A DNA stretch of 19,241 nucleotides from an uncultured Bacillus sp. (GTDB taxonomy: Bacteria; Bacillota; Bacilli; Bacillales_B; DSM-18226). The position numbers were made by a program, and so were the translations under genes. The notes under the pieces are model-generated. The model saw only the letters and a program-made list of their open reading frames with translations. It ran no database searches and was not told the DNA's origin. Shown here in pieces: positions 1 to 7,097 of this stretch. The stretch lies in the NCBI RefSeq assembly GCF_946478885.1, contig NZ_CAMLDX010000069.1, positions 1 through 19,241 on the forward strand, given 5' to 3'. The first letter of the stretch is position 1. Every line of letters starts with the position of its first letter.

Positions 1-71
1 CCATGTTGTCTCTCATACCTGGATTGGCAATGGGCTTCATGATTCGTTACATTTTTTTAAAATTCATTTGA
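1..71 (+). CDS. possible C-terminal end of a membrane protein (5' end outside window)
   Basis: An open plus-strand frame enters from the left edge and stops with TGA at 69-71. Its roughly 22 visible codons encode a hydrophobic stretch with basic residues (Pro-Gly-Leu-Ala-Met-Gly-Phe, then Ile-Arg-Tyr and Phe-Leu-Lys near the end), as expected for the last membrane helix of an integral membrane protein. Nothing identifies a family. It could equally be a chance open frame, because only about 70 bases are visible. Confidence 0.3.
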   Translation, partial: MLSLIPGLAMGFMIRYIFLKFI

Positions 72-336
72 AATCTATTAAATAGTTAGAGGGTGGCCGA
101 TTGGAGAACGATCATAATTGGAACGAACACTTTATCAAATCTGTGATTCTCGAAAGAAAAGTACGGCTCTTTCAAGGTGTACAAGGAAGTGCCATTATAT
201 AACTGTATTGTGGAGACCGTCATAGTAAGTGGATTATGATTGTCGCCATCTATTTGAGTAGCTTCCTTATATGGATATTGACTTATATAGAGGCTTTGGC
301 TCATTTATTACTTTGGTAGGCAAACTTATATTTTCA

Positions 337-355
337 CAAGAGAATGATTCTCTTG
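337..355. repeat. perfect 19-bp palindrome
   Basis: CAAGAGAATGATTCTCTTG is a perfect 9-1-9 inverted repeat. It lies about 200 bp upstream of the HesB-like gene, in DNA with no convincing gene. There is no T-run right after it on either strand, so an operator is more likely than a terminator. The core GAGAATGATTCTC resembles a degenerate Fur/PerR-type 7-1-7 dyad, but several key positions differ. Confidence 0.5.
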
Positions 356-423
356 CTTTGATATATCCTTGCCAGTCTCCTTTTTTGAAAAATTTTGGTA
401 AAGATGAACAAAATGGAAGAAAA

Positions 424-441
424 ATGTGATAACATTCACAA
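424..441. promoter_or_regulatory. Rex/Fnr-like operator, upstream copy
   Basis: ATGTGATAACATTCACAA contains TGTGA-N6-TCACA. Read on the other strand it is TTGTGAA-TGTT-ATCACAT, which agrees with the Gram-positive Rex consensus TTGTGAA-N4-TTCACAA at 12 of 14 positions. The Fnr/Crp half-site spacing is identical, so the family of the binding protein is not settled. It is a near copy of the site at 495-512 and lies upstream of the -10 box at 473. Confidence 0.55.
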
Positions 442-472
442 ACAATTCGAATTTTATGCACGGAGTATTTGT

Positions 473-478
473 TATACT
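473..478 (+). promoter_or_regulatory. candidate -10 box of the HesB-like gene
   Basis: TATACT matches the SigA -10 consensus at 5 of 6 positions. No good -35 hexamer is found 16-18 bp upstream, so the promoter may be weak or need help. It sits between two near-identical dyads centred about 71 bp apart, and the predicted start near 485 puts the second dyad just downstream of +1. Confidence 0.45.
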
Positions 479-494
479 ATAAGCAAGTAATAAA

Positions 495-512
495 TTGTGA
501 TAACTTTCACAA
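495..512. promoter_or_regulatory. Rex/Fnr-like operator, downstream copy
   Basis: TTGTGATAACTTTCACAA has perfect TTGTGA/TCACAA arms. It matches the Rex consensus TTGTGAA-N4-TTCACAA at 13 of 14 positions. It lies between the predicted transcription start and the ribosome site at 538, a classical repressor position. Confidence 0.6.
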
Positions 513-550
513 ATGAATAGCTGTATATTTCATATCCGAGGTGATAGATT

Positions 551-841
551 ATGCAAATTACAATGTCTGATAAAGTGGTTCAATGGTATAAAGAAGATCT
601 GGCACTAACTGAAGGAGATTTTGTAAGATTTTATGTTCGATATGGCGGTTTTAATTCCTTTATCAAGGGATTTTCTTTAGGAATAGATAAAGAAAAACCT
701 GAACAGACTCATATCCAAATTGAGAAAGACGGGATCACATTCTTTATGGAAGATCATGATACATGGTATTTAGATAATAAGGATTTGGTAATTGAATTCA
801 ATGATCAAATAGGAGGACCTGAATTTCTACAAGGAATGTAA
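551..841 (+). CDS. yneR: HesB-like small protein without cysteines (YneR-like)
   Basis: This 96-residue cytosolic protein resembles the HesB/YadR/YneR branch of the A-type Fe-S carrier fold. Seen: the Val-Arg-Phe-Tyr-Val-Arg-Tyr-Gly-Gly segment near residues 25-33, an Ile-Lys-Gly-Phe-Ser-Leu-Gly-Ile strand near 38-45, and a C-terminal Gly-Gly-Pro-Glu-Phe. True A-type carriers such as IscA and SufA bind iron or clusters through three cysteines; this protein has none, so a scaffold role by that chemistry is unlikely. The start is set by GAGGTG at 538-543, seven bases before ATG. It stands alone and is followed by a terminator at 974-1024. The two Rex/Fnr-like dyads suggest control by redox or oxygen state. 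The family call is from memory of the B. subtilis homologue; the biochemical role is unknown. Confidence 0.75.
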   Translation: MQITMSDKVVQWYKEDLALTEGDFVRFYVRYGGFNSFIKGFSLGIDKEKPEQTHIQIEKDGITFFMEDHDTWYLDNKDLVIEFNDQIGGPEFLQGM

Positions 842-973
842 GCTAACAGACGGGTAGACTGCCGTGTTGAATGAAGACAAAAAACCATTTTTCATATATA
901 TTTCTATTAATAAAAGAATCCATTATTCTATGAACTTCCCACTGTCAAACAGGATGATGGAAATGATAAAATG

Positions 974-1024
974 CTAAGCGGCTTTAGCTCTAGATTTACT
1001 GAGCCAAGCCGTTTAGTTTTTTTT
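974..1024 (+). terminator. Rho-independent terminator after the HesB-like gene
   Basis: CTAAGCGGCTTTAGCTC pairs with GAGCCAAGCCGTTTAG across a short loop, with a few mismatches. Eight T follow in the plus direction. The minus-strand side lacks a comparable T-run, so it mainly serves plus-strand transcripts. The 132 bp from 842 to 973 show nothing else recognisable. Confidence 0.75.
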
Positions 1025-1133
1025 AACTATCACGGCAATCAAAGACTCCTTAAGTGGTCTGCTTATGTAGATAAAATCCGTCAAATTCAAAACAGTGTTA
1101 GTTAAAGCAATCTGGGTGAACAAGGTCTTCCTC

Positions 1134-1769
1134 CTAAGGGGTAAAAACGGTCATCATTTGCTTCAGCCATTTCTTCTTTGCTTCTACCTTTTCCAAAGTA
1201 TCCAACAGGCAGGTTCTGTCTATTCGATTACCTGCTACGACCGGAATCACAGAATAGAATTGATTCGATAAGTAAATGATTTCCGGGGTACCATGATGAA
1301 TCATCTCTTCAATTTCAGTCAATATCCGGAGACCTCTTAGAAGCTGGGTTTCTGATAGTTTCCCAAATGCGGTATGCAGGGCAGTAGGCGACGATTGGGA
1401 GATTGCTTCAGTCTTTATTCCTTGAAAGGGAGTACCTTTTGGTAAAAGGGGATATTCGTCCGATTCATCATCTAAGATAATCAATTCATATCCTTTTTTT
1501 CGTTTTGTAGAGAGAATTCTTTCAAATTCCTTTTTGGCCTCGAAACGTGTTTGATAATATCTCTCATGTCTTCTCGGAGTACTTCCCATCCGTCCGTATT
1601 CAGTATAAATGCGGTAAGAGAATTGCCCTGAACCCTCCTGAAATTCCATAATATAGAACTTATTGGAATTCCTCTGGATTGAAAAAAAATGCAGGACTAC
1701 TCGCTGCTCTATCTGTTTTACTGAAAAAGAAGGGGGATTTTCCGTATAAAGGTCAAATCTATTGATCAT
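1134..1769 (-). CDS. WGR-domain protein with partial PARP regulatory helical domain, no catalytic domain
   Basis: This is a 211-residue protein. Residues ~25-97 look like a WGR domain, the DNA-end and nucleic-acid sensing module of PARPs: a Phe-Tyr-Ile-Met-Glu-Phe strand, then Tyr-Gly-Arg-Met-Gly at 58-62 in place of the usual Trp-Gly-Arg-Val-Gly, then a Phe-Glu-Ala-Lys-Lys-Glu-Phe helix. Residues ~134-207 resemble the core of the PARP regulatory helical domain: Gly-Lys-Leu-Ser at 136-139, Leu-Ser-Asn-Gln-Phe-Tyr-Ser-Val-Ile-Pro at 167-176, and a final Lys-Val-Glu-Ala-Lys helix. The chain stops there. No ADP-ribosyltransferase domain follows, and the 120 bp beyond the stop do not encode one. 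GGAGG lies ten bases before ATG. A 30-codon ORF precedes it by 20 bp. Inference: a DNA- or nucleotide-sensing adaptor, or a truncated PARP-like protein. Confidence 0.7.
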   Translation of the reverse strand: MINRFDLYTENPPSFSVKQIEQRVVLHFFSIQRNSNKFYIMEFQEGSGQFSYRIYTEYGRMGSTPRRHERYYQTRFEAKKEFERILSTKRKKGYELIILDDESDEYPLLPKGTPFQGIKTEAISQSSPTALHTAFGKLSETQLLRGLRILTEIEEMIHHGTPEIIYLSNQFYSVIPVVAGNRIDRTCLLDTLEKVEAKKKWLKQMMTVFTP

Positions 1770-1789
1770 AAGAAATTCCTCCGTTTTGC

Positions 1790-1882
1790 TTATCTATTGT
1801 TATGCCATATCCAAGAAATTCCTTCTTCTATTGCCCGAATGTGATTGACGTGAATTCTATGAGATAAAGCAATCTTATTCAT
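1790..1882 (-). CDS. short ORF (30 aa) with a strong ribosome site, upstream of the WGR gene
   Basis: ATG at 1882 is preceded by AAAGGAG with an 8-base spacer, as good a ribosome site as any in the window. The frame runs 30 codons to TAA and ends 20 bp before the WGR-gene ATG. The product is rich in His, Ile and Arg (three His in the first 14 residues) and ends Trp-Ile-Trp-His-Asn-Asn-Arg. No family is recognised and there is no signal peptide. It may be a leader peptide, a small protein co-expressed with the WGR protein, or a remnant of a longer gene. Confidence 0.4.
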   Translation of the reverse strand: MNKIALSHRIHVNHIRAIEEGISWIWHNNR

Positions 1883-2110
1883 GGCCTTTTCTCCTTTAGG
1901 ATCTCTAGCACGATGTGGGATTTAAACTTCTGATGTTTATCACTTTTTCTTATAAACCTACTTTAACATCTCCTCATTTTGTGTCTAGTTTCTTAGTATC
2001 CTATTATACAGATTGTTAAACGTAGAAATGCTTAGTTATACAGGGATCCAACCGGTAGGGCTTGAGGCTTTTGCCGGGGACGTCTCAATATTTTTTCCGG
2101 ACATTAAGAC
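1883..2110. other. intergenic region without recognisable gene
   Basis: This lies upstream of the 30-codon ORF and WGR gene on the minus strand. A TATAAT hexamer (minus strand, about 2010-2015) could be a -10 box, but no acceptable -35 is seen at normal spacing. A G+C-richer patch at 2050-2105 (CCGG...GGGGACGTCTC) differs in composition from its surroundings and may be a fragment of a dispersed repeat; I cannot confirm that here. Confidence 0.3.
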
Positions 2111-2160
2111 ACCCCTATCTGCAAAACAATGTTTTGTGAATAGGGGTGTTTTCGTTTTAA
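2111..2160. terminator. strong stem-loop between sstT and the WGR gene
   Basis: ACACCCCTAT pairs perfectly with ATAGGGGTGT, and the loop itself contains CAAAAC-ATG/ATT-GTTTTG pairing. In the plus direction it is followed by TTTTCGTTTT, a fair terminator tail. In the minus direction, the direction of sstT, the tail is only CTTAATG. It probably ends sstT transcription all the same, but its orientation fits the plus strand better. Confidence 0.6.
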
Positions 2161-2184
2161 ACGAAATGATAAAGCCTTCCTGTC

Positions 2185-3429
2185 TTAACTGATTTTTTCA
2201 GGATTCATTAAAATATTCTTGCCTTCTTTTCGATTTTTTGCATATTCAGCTGTTGCAGTAAAAAGTACGTCAGAGGATGAGTTAAGGGCTGTTTCGCAGG
2301 AATCCTGTAAAACGCCGATAATGAAACCAACACCAACGACCTGCATAGCAATATCATTAGAAATTCCAAATAAGCTACAAGCAAGAGGAATAAGCAAGAG
2401 AGATCCACCGGCCACTCCTGAAGCGCCTGCTGCTGATATTGCGGATAAGACAGTCAAAATAATTGCAGTAGGGATATCCACATCAATTCCTAGAGTATGA
2501 ACGGCTGAAAGAGTAAGGACAGAAATGGTTACTGCTGCTCCGGCCATATTGATTGTAGCACCTAAAGGAATCGATACTGAATATGTATTCTTATCCAAAC
2601 CTAGTTTCTCACATAAGCTCATATTTACTGGAATGTTCGCTGCTGAGCTACGCGTAAAGAAAGCTGTAATACCGCTTTCTCTTAAGCATCTTAAAACAAG
2701 AGGATATGGATTTTGATGAATACTTATAAATACGATAATTGGATTAATAACAAGAGCTACGAAGAACATACATCCAAGCAGAACGATTAATAGTTTTCCA
2801 TAATCAAGCAAGGCTGAAAGTCCGTTTGTTACAATTGAGTTATAGACAAGTCCCATGATTCCAAGCGGAGCCAAATCGATAACCCATTTCACTATTTTTG
2901 AGATGGCATTCGAAAAATTCCCGATCATGTTTTTGGTAGTATCGGCAGCATTTCTTAAGGCAAGGCCCAAGATGATAGCCCAGGTGAGTATGCCGATATA
3001 GTTGGCATTTATGATTGCATTTACCGGATTGTCTACAATGTTAAACAGGATAGTTTGAAGCACTTCAATAATCCCGCCAGGAGGAGTCAGGTCTTCCGTA
3101 TTCGTTGTTAATGTTAAATCAATCGGAAAAATAAAGCTTGCAACCACCCCTATAAGCCCTGCCAGGAATGTCCCTACAGCATAGAGGAGCAGGATCGATT
3201 TCATATTTGTTTTTTGTCCTTTTCTATGTGTGGAAAGGGCATGCATAACTAAGAACAATACTAATATAGGAGCTACTGCCTTCAAGGCACCCACAAATAA
3301 AGTACCAAAAATAGCAACCCATTTTGTCGCATCGGGAATTGTTAAGGCCAGAATAATCCCGAGTATCATTCCCACGAGGATGCGTTTTACCAGGCTTACC
3401 TGGTTCCATTTAAGGATAATGCTTTTCAT
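2185..3429 (-). CDS. sstT: serine/threonine:Na+ symporter SstT
   Basis: This 414-residue integral membrane protein of the dicarboxylate/amino acid:cation symporter (DAACS) family imports serine and threonine with Na+, and its length is normal for SstT. Seen: many hydrophobic helices from residue 15 on; [11 protein letters not shown] at 259-269 (the serine-rich re-entrant loop of the family); and [10 protein letters not shown] at 288-297, the substrate and Na+ site motif. The start is supported by GGAGGG seven bases before ATG. A good SigA-type promoter lies at 3512-3540. It appears monocistronic, with a stem-loop beyond its 3' end. The SstT assignment over other DAACS members rests on overall resemblance and length. 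Confidence 0.9.
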   Translation of the reverse strand: MKSIILKWNQVSLVKRILVGMILGIILALTIPDATKWVAIFGTLFVGALKAVAPILVLFLVMHALSTHRKGQKTNMKSILLLYAVGTFLAGLIGVVASFIFPIDLTLTTNTEDLTPPGGIIEVLQTILFNIVDNPVNAIINANYIGILTWAIILGLALRNAADTTKNMIGNFSNAISKIVKWVIDLAPLGIMGLVYNSIVTNGLSALLDYGKLLIVLLGCMFFVALVINPIIVFISIHQNPYPLVLRCLRESGITAFFTRSSAANIPVNMSLCEKLGLDKNTYSVSIPLGATINMAGAAVTISVLTLSAVHTLGIDVDIPTAIILTVLSAISAAGASGVAGGSLLLIPLACSLFGISNDIAMQVVGVGFIIGVLQDSCETALNSSSDVLFTATAEYAKNRKEGKNILMNPEKIS

Positions 3430-3511
3430 TAAAGTCCCTCCGATTTTCCTGAAAAAAGTCTATTAAGAACGTACAGTTGTTTCACTGTGGTGGAATATAT
3501 ATATATGCACT

Positions 3512-3540
3512 AGTTTATCATGAATATTGTTAATTGTGAA
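3512..3540 (-). promoter_or_regulatory. candidate SigA promoter of sstT
   Basis: On the minus strand TTCACA (3535-3540) and TAAACT (3512-3517) are separated by exactly 17 bp. They match TTGACA at 5 of 6 and TATAAT at 4 of 6 positions. The predicted start is about 75 bases upstream of the sstT ATG. An alternating AT run (3497-3505) lies in the untranslated leader. Confidence 0.5.
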
Positions 3541-3820
3541 AACCATAATTATATAAATATATTTATTTTAATTTTATAAAAATAGTAAATCCAGGAACGA
3601 GATGAATTCTGTTACATAAGGAAAGCCGCTAAAATGGCTGTCGAATCCACCAATCCTGATGCATCTTGTGCTTATAGGAGCTTATCAGACTTTTGCCAAC
3701 AAGCTGCTCAAGAACAATGGTGTCAGCAAGTAAGGACAAATTGGTGATGGATATAGTAGGATCTTTATCAGCTTCAATTAATAAGAAATAGTTCATTCAA
3801 AAAACTAGTTTGTAAAATAA
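3541..3820. other. intergenic DNA between sstT and the glycosyltransferase terminator
   Basis: An A+T-rich stretch (3541-3595) is followed by about 200 bp of mixed composition. A minus-strand frame from ATG at 3796 to TAG at 3629 (55 codons) is open but has no ribosome site and resembles nothing I know. An overlapping plus-strand frame is similarly open, so this may be a degraded gene remnant. Confidence 0.3.
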
Positions 3821-3863
3821 CGAAAGAATCCATTTTGTGAGAATAACAAAATGGATTCTTTCG
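3821..3863 (-). terminator. Rho-independent terminator of the glycosyltransferase gene
   Basis: A perfect 18-bp stem (CGAAAGAATCCATTTTGT with its complement) encloses a 7-base loop and is followed on the minus strand by TTATTTT. It starts 34 bp beyond the glycosyltransferase stop codon. It could also act on the other strand, where the tail is ATTTAATATTTT. Confidence 0.85.
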
Positions 3864-3896
3864 CATTTAATATTTTGATAGGTGGACTCATTGCTT

Positions 3897-5105
3897 TTAT
3901 GATTGTTTCTCCTGATCTTGTTGAGCCTCGATCTTGATTTTTGACAGAATTACAGTAGCTGCCTTTACAGCACCTCCAGCACTGCGAAAGCTTTCGGACA
4001 GCTTCTGTGCATGTTCCAGATATGTCCGATCCTCTAGTACCTCAGTGACTGCTGCTGCCAAATACTTTGCCTTGTTGCCTTTTAGCAATATTCCGGCGCC
4101 TAGTTCGGCAGTTCGGTTAGCCACTGTTCTTTGTTCACTATGCTGTGGAAACAAAACCATCGGTACTCCAAAATATAGGGCTTCATTCACACTATTCATA
4201 CCGCAATGAGTAATAAATACATCTGCTACCTGTAATACCGAAATCTGATCCACGGAGTTCTTCACAGTGAAATTTCCTGGTATGCTACCCAGTGAAGAAA
4301 TATCAGTTTTTTCACCGACTGACATCACAACATCATAGTCCGCATTTGCAAAAGCCCTAAAACAATTTTGGTAAAAATCCTGATTTTGATTAAGTATTGT
4401 TCCTAAGGAAATATAGACGATTTTTCTATCTTTATTATCATTCCGTACGACAGGCGGAGATTGCCTGATGGATGGTCCAACAAAGGTATATCGCTCTGAA
4501 AAGGTATCCACCATCGGTTGAAATTCCTTCGATGTGTAAACAATCGTATCCGTTTCATTATCATTTTGAACCAATGATACAAAGTTCTCTGCTTCATAAT
4601 GATGATCCTTCAGCAACTGGATTTTTTTATTGATTCGCGGCATACCTATAATCATTCTCCATATTTCGCTGAAACTTTGCTTCATCAGCTTTGCTGTGTA
4701 CTGATTAAAGGCAAAGGATGTAGTGGAACAAATATAAGGGATCCCCAGTTTCCTGGCAAATAATTTTCCCCAGAAGCAAATTGAGTCGGATACAATACAA
4801 TCCGGCTGGATTTCCCTCAATTCCTTACATACCTTTTCCTCCAAGGCAATAGTTGTATCGGCAGCCATTTCAATTAATGCTGCAAAATCTTTACCGGCTT
4901 TACGATCCAATTCTGCTTGGGACAGTTTAGGCAAGAATTCATCACAAGCAATAAATACAGCACCGGCTTGTTCAATTTTTTTCTGGAATTCCAGAAAGGA
5001 ATAGTACCATACTGCATGTCCTCTTTTTACTAACTCGCTTACTACCGGAATGGTTGGATTGGTATGACCATATGCGGGAATAGAAAAAAATACGATTTTA
5101 CTCAT
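3897..5105 (-). CDS. UDP-glycosyltransferase, macrolide-glycosyltransferase (YjiC-like) family
   Basis: This 402-residue GT1 (GT-B fold) enzyme transfers a sugar, usually glucose from UDP-glucose, to hydroxyls of small molecules. Seen: the N-terminal Gly-His-Thr-Asn-Pro-Thr motif with candidate catalytic His14; Asp107 in Val-Ser-Asp-Ser, the likely partner of that His; and the C-terminal donor-binding block Thr-His-Cys-Gly-Met-Asn-Ser-Val-Asn-Glu-Ala at 299-309, followed by Pro-Gln-His-Ser-Glu-Gln at 320-325, which holds the sugar nucleotide. Length is typical of B. subtilis YjiC/YojK/YdhE. Acceptor specificity cannot be read from sequence. The nearest purine-rich ribosome site (GGGAG) lies about 14 bases before ATG, longer than usual, so initiation may be weak. 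The gene stands alone, ending at a strong terminator. Confidence 0.88.
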   Translation of the reverse strand: MSKIVFFSIPAYGHTNPTIPVVSELVKRGHAVWYYSFLEFQKKIEQAGAVFIACDEFLPKLSQAELDRKAGKDFAALIEMAADTTIALEEKVCKELREIQPDCIVSDSICFWGKLFARKLGIPYICSTTSFAFNQYTAKLMKQSFSEIWRMIIGMPRINKKIQLLKDHHYEAENFVSLVQNDNETDTIVYTSKEFQPMVDTFSERYTFVGPSIRQSPPVVRNDNKDRKIVYISLGTILNQNQDFYQNCFRAFANADYDVVMSVGEKTDISSLGSIPGNFTVKNSVDQISVLQVADVFITHCGMNSVNEALYFGVPMVLFPQHSEQRTVANRTAELGAGILLKGNKAKYLAAAVTEVLEDRTYLEHAQKLSESFRSAGGAVKAATVILSKIKIEAQQDQEKQS

Positions 5106-5473
5106 ACTGACTGTTAAATCTCCCTTCCATCCAAGTCTACCTGATGTATCATATTCTGCAATTTAAGATTTGATAGAAATTCTTCTTTTGCTCTTCTACA
5201 TTTTCATTTCTAGGTTTTTTCAGCGCAAGTCATCGTACGCTCTTTTTACCCAAATTGTATCGCACTTATTGTGTAAAGTATAGCCGCTTCGATTTTCTAA
5301 TTCTCGAAAGAAAAAATAGCTAGATGATGACAGGGTGAAGGGGGGTTGAGGGGGATATATCTGTTTTGGATGTGGATCTTACTTCGAGAGTATTTTCTCC
5401 ATCAATCAAGCAAAGAACAATAACTAGAAAACAAATTCAGTGAAATGACTTTCCGTATAAAATGCAACTGTCA
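5106..5473. other. intergenic region upstream of the glycosyltransferase
   Basis: No ORF of note is seen on either strand. It contains a G-rich patch (two G runs of six and five at 5340-5355). Minus-strand hexamers such as TACAAT near 5255 could be part of a promoter, but no pair with correct spacing convinced me. Confidence 0.3.
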
Positions 5474-5542
5474 TAAAAAACAGGGCTGTCCCATAAGGAG
5501 TCAGATATGTGGTGTCTGACTCCTTTGCTTTTGAGACAGCTC
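5474..5542 (-). terminator. two-stem terminator of ahpCF
   Basis: On the minus strand an outer stem (GAGCTGTCTC with GGGACAGCCC, allowing G-U pairs) encloses an inner perfect stem (GGAGTCAGA/TCTGACTCC), followed by TGTTTTTT. It begins 14 bp past the ahpF stop codon. The GGAGTCAGAC...GGGACAG layout is reminiscent of dispersed repeats in Bacillus genomes, so it may be a repeat recruited as a terminator. Confidence 0.8.
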
Positions 5543-5555
5543 CGGCTATTCTATA

Positions 5556-7085
5556 TTAATTTCGAATCAAATAATCAAATGCACTGAGTGCTGCTGTTGC
5601 ACCAGAGCCCATTGAAATAATGATCTGCTTATAGGCGCTGCTAGTGCAGTCTCCTGCGGCGAATACACCAGGGATGCTTGTTGCCCCGCGGTTGTCGATA
5701 ACAATTTCACCCATGTGATTGCGTTCAATACTATCATCTAACCAATCAGTATTTGGGACTAGACCGATTTGGACAAACACACCTGCTAGTTCAATAGGAT
5801 GTTCTGTGCCAGTTTCACGGTCAATATAGGAAATGCCGTTTACCTTGTCAGTACCGGTAATTTCTTTTGTTTGAGCATTTTTGATTACCGTTACGTTAGA
5901 CAGACTGTAAAGGCGGTCTTGCAGGACAGAATCCGCTTTTAACTCCGCAGCAAACTCAAGAACTGTTACGTGATTGACAATGCCGGCAAGGTCAATTGCT
6001 GCCTCAACGCCGGAATTACCGCCGCCAATTACGGCTACGTCCTTACCTGCAAATAATGGACCGTCACAATGAGGACAATAGGCGACGCCTTTATTTTTGA
6101 ACTCTGCTTCGCCAGGCACGTTTACATTACGCCAGCGAGCACCGGTTGAAAGGATGACACTTTTACTTTTTAAAATCGCACCGTTTTCCAGTTCAATTTC
6201 AATGTACTCTTTCTTGTTTAGGCGTTTGGCACGTTGTGAGTCCATTATATCAACATTATATTCTTTCACATGTTCTTCAAGGCTTGCGGCAAGCTTCGGA
6301 CCTTCTGTGTATGTTGTACCGATAAAGTTTTCGATTCCAAGGGTGTCTATGATCTGACCGCCGAAACGCTCCGCGACCACCCCTGTTCGAATTCCCTTTC
6401 GTGCTGCATAAATTGCAGCACTTGCTCCGGCAGGCCCGCCACCGACCACAAGGACATCAAAGGGCTCTTTATTCGAAAGCTCTGAGTCATCCGGTCCGCT
6501 GCCTAATTTTGTGAGGATTTCCTTAATTGTCATTCGACCGTTGCCAAACGGCTTCCCATTCAGGAATACAGCTGGAACAGCCATGATATTTTGACTTTCT
6601 ACTTCTTCTTTAAAGGCATTTCCTTCAATCATGGTATGAGTAATATTGGGATTTAGGATGCTCATCAAATTCAATGCCTGCACCACATCTGGACAATTAT
6701 GGCAGGTCAGGCTAACATATGTTTCAAAGTGATATTCGCCGCGGATGTTTTTAATTTGATCGATGATGGCTTGCTCAACCTTTGGCGCTCTTCCGCTTAC
6801 CTGCAGCAAAGCTAATATTAATGAAGTAAATTCATGTCCTAATGGAATTCCTGCAAAAACAACCCCGGTATCCTCGTCAGGACGATTTATGCTAAAGCTT
6901 GGTGTTCTTTGTAGTTTCGCTTTTTCCACTTTAATTTTTGGTGACATTGCCGCTAGTTCATTCACCAACTCAAGTGTATCCAGGGAAACTGAATCTGCTC
7001 CTGTGCTCTCTTTAAGCAGCACATCACCTTCTAAAAGTTCAAGATATTGGGCTAATTGTGACTTAATTTCTGTATCTAACATCAT
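5556..7085 (-). CDS. ahpF: alkyl hydroperoxide reductase subunit F (AhpF)
   Basis: This 509-residue FAD- and NAD(P)H-dependent disulfide reductase passes electrons from NADH to AhpC for reducing H2O2 and organic peroxides in the cytosol. Seen: the N-terminal double thioredoxin-fold module with Cys128-His-Asn-Cys131; the FAD-binding Gly-Gly-Gly-Pro-Ala-Gly at 215-220; the redox pair Cys337-Pro-His-Cys340; the nucleotide-binding Gly-Gly-Gly-Asn-Ser-Gly at 354-359; and a C-terminal Gly-Asp-Cys-Thr FAD motif. All catalytic cysteines are present and the length is normal. AAGGAG lies 8 bases before the first of two tandem ATGs. It follows ahpC by 12 bp in one operon and ends at the 5474-5542 terminator. 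PerR control through the ahpC promoter is inferred. Confidence 0.97.
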   Translation of the reverse strand: MMLDTEIKSQLAQYLELLEGDVLLKESTGADSVSLDTLELVNELAAMSPKIKVEKAKLQRTPSFSINRPDEDTGVVFAGIPLGHEFTSLILALLQVSGRAPKVEQAIIDQIKNIRGEYHFETYVSLTCHNCPDVVQALNLMSILNPNITHTMIEGNAFKEEVESQNIMAVPAVFLNGKPFGNGRMTIKEILTKLGSGPDDSELSNKEPFDVLVVGGGPAGASAAIYAARKGIRTGVVAERFGGQIIDTLGIENFIGTTYTEGPKLAASLEEHVKEYNVDIMDSQRAKRLNKKEYIEIELENGAILKSKSVILSTGARWRNVNVPGEAEFKNKGVAYCPHCDGPLFAGKDVAVIGGGNSGVEAAIDLAGIVNHVTVLEFAAELKADSVLQDRLYSLSNVTVIKNAQTKEITGTDKVNGISYIDRETGTEHPIELAGVFVQIGLVPNTDWLDDSIERNHMGEIVIDNRGATSIPGVFAAGDCTSSAYKQIIISMGSGATAALSAFDYLIRN

Positions 7086-7097
7086 GTTCCACGCTCC

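Noticed and set aside
86..304. 72-codon minus-strand ORF
   Set aside because: No ribosome site precedes the ATG, the product resembles nothing known, and it overlaps another open frame of equal quality; I judged it unproven.
267..461. 64-codon minus-strand ORF
   Set aside because: No ribosome site, and its 5' part runs through the Rex/Fnr-like site at 424-441; probably chance.
3629..3796. 55-codon minus-strand ORF between sstT and the glycosyltransferase
   Set aside because: No ribosome site and no recognisable family; overlapping plus-strand frames are equally open. Mentioned only as intergenic content.
149..5316. the word TTCTCGAAAGAAAA near 149 and again near 5303
   Set aside because: A 14-base match without shared flanks in A+T-rich DNA; more likely coincidence than a repeat family.
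5338..5357. G-rich run that might form a G-quadruplex
   Set aside because: Only two G runs are present, fewer than the four needed.
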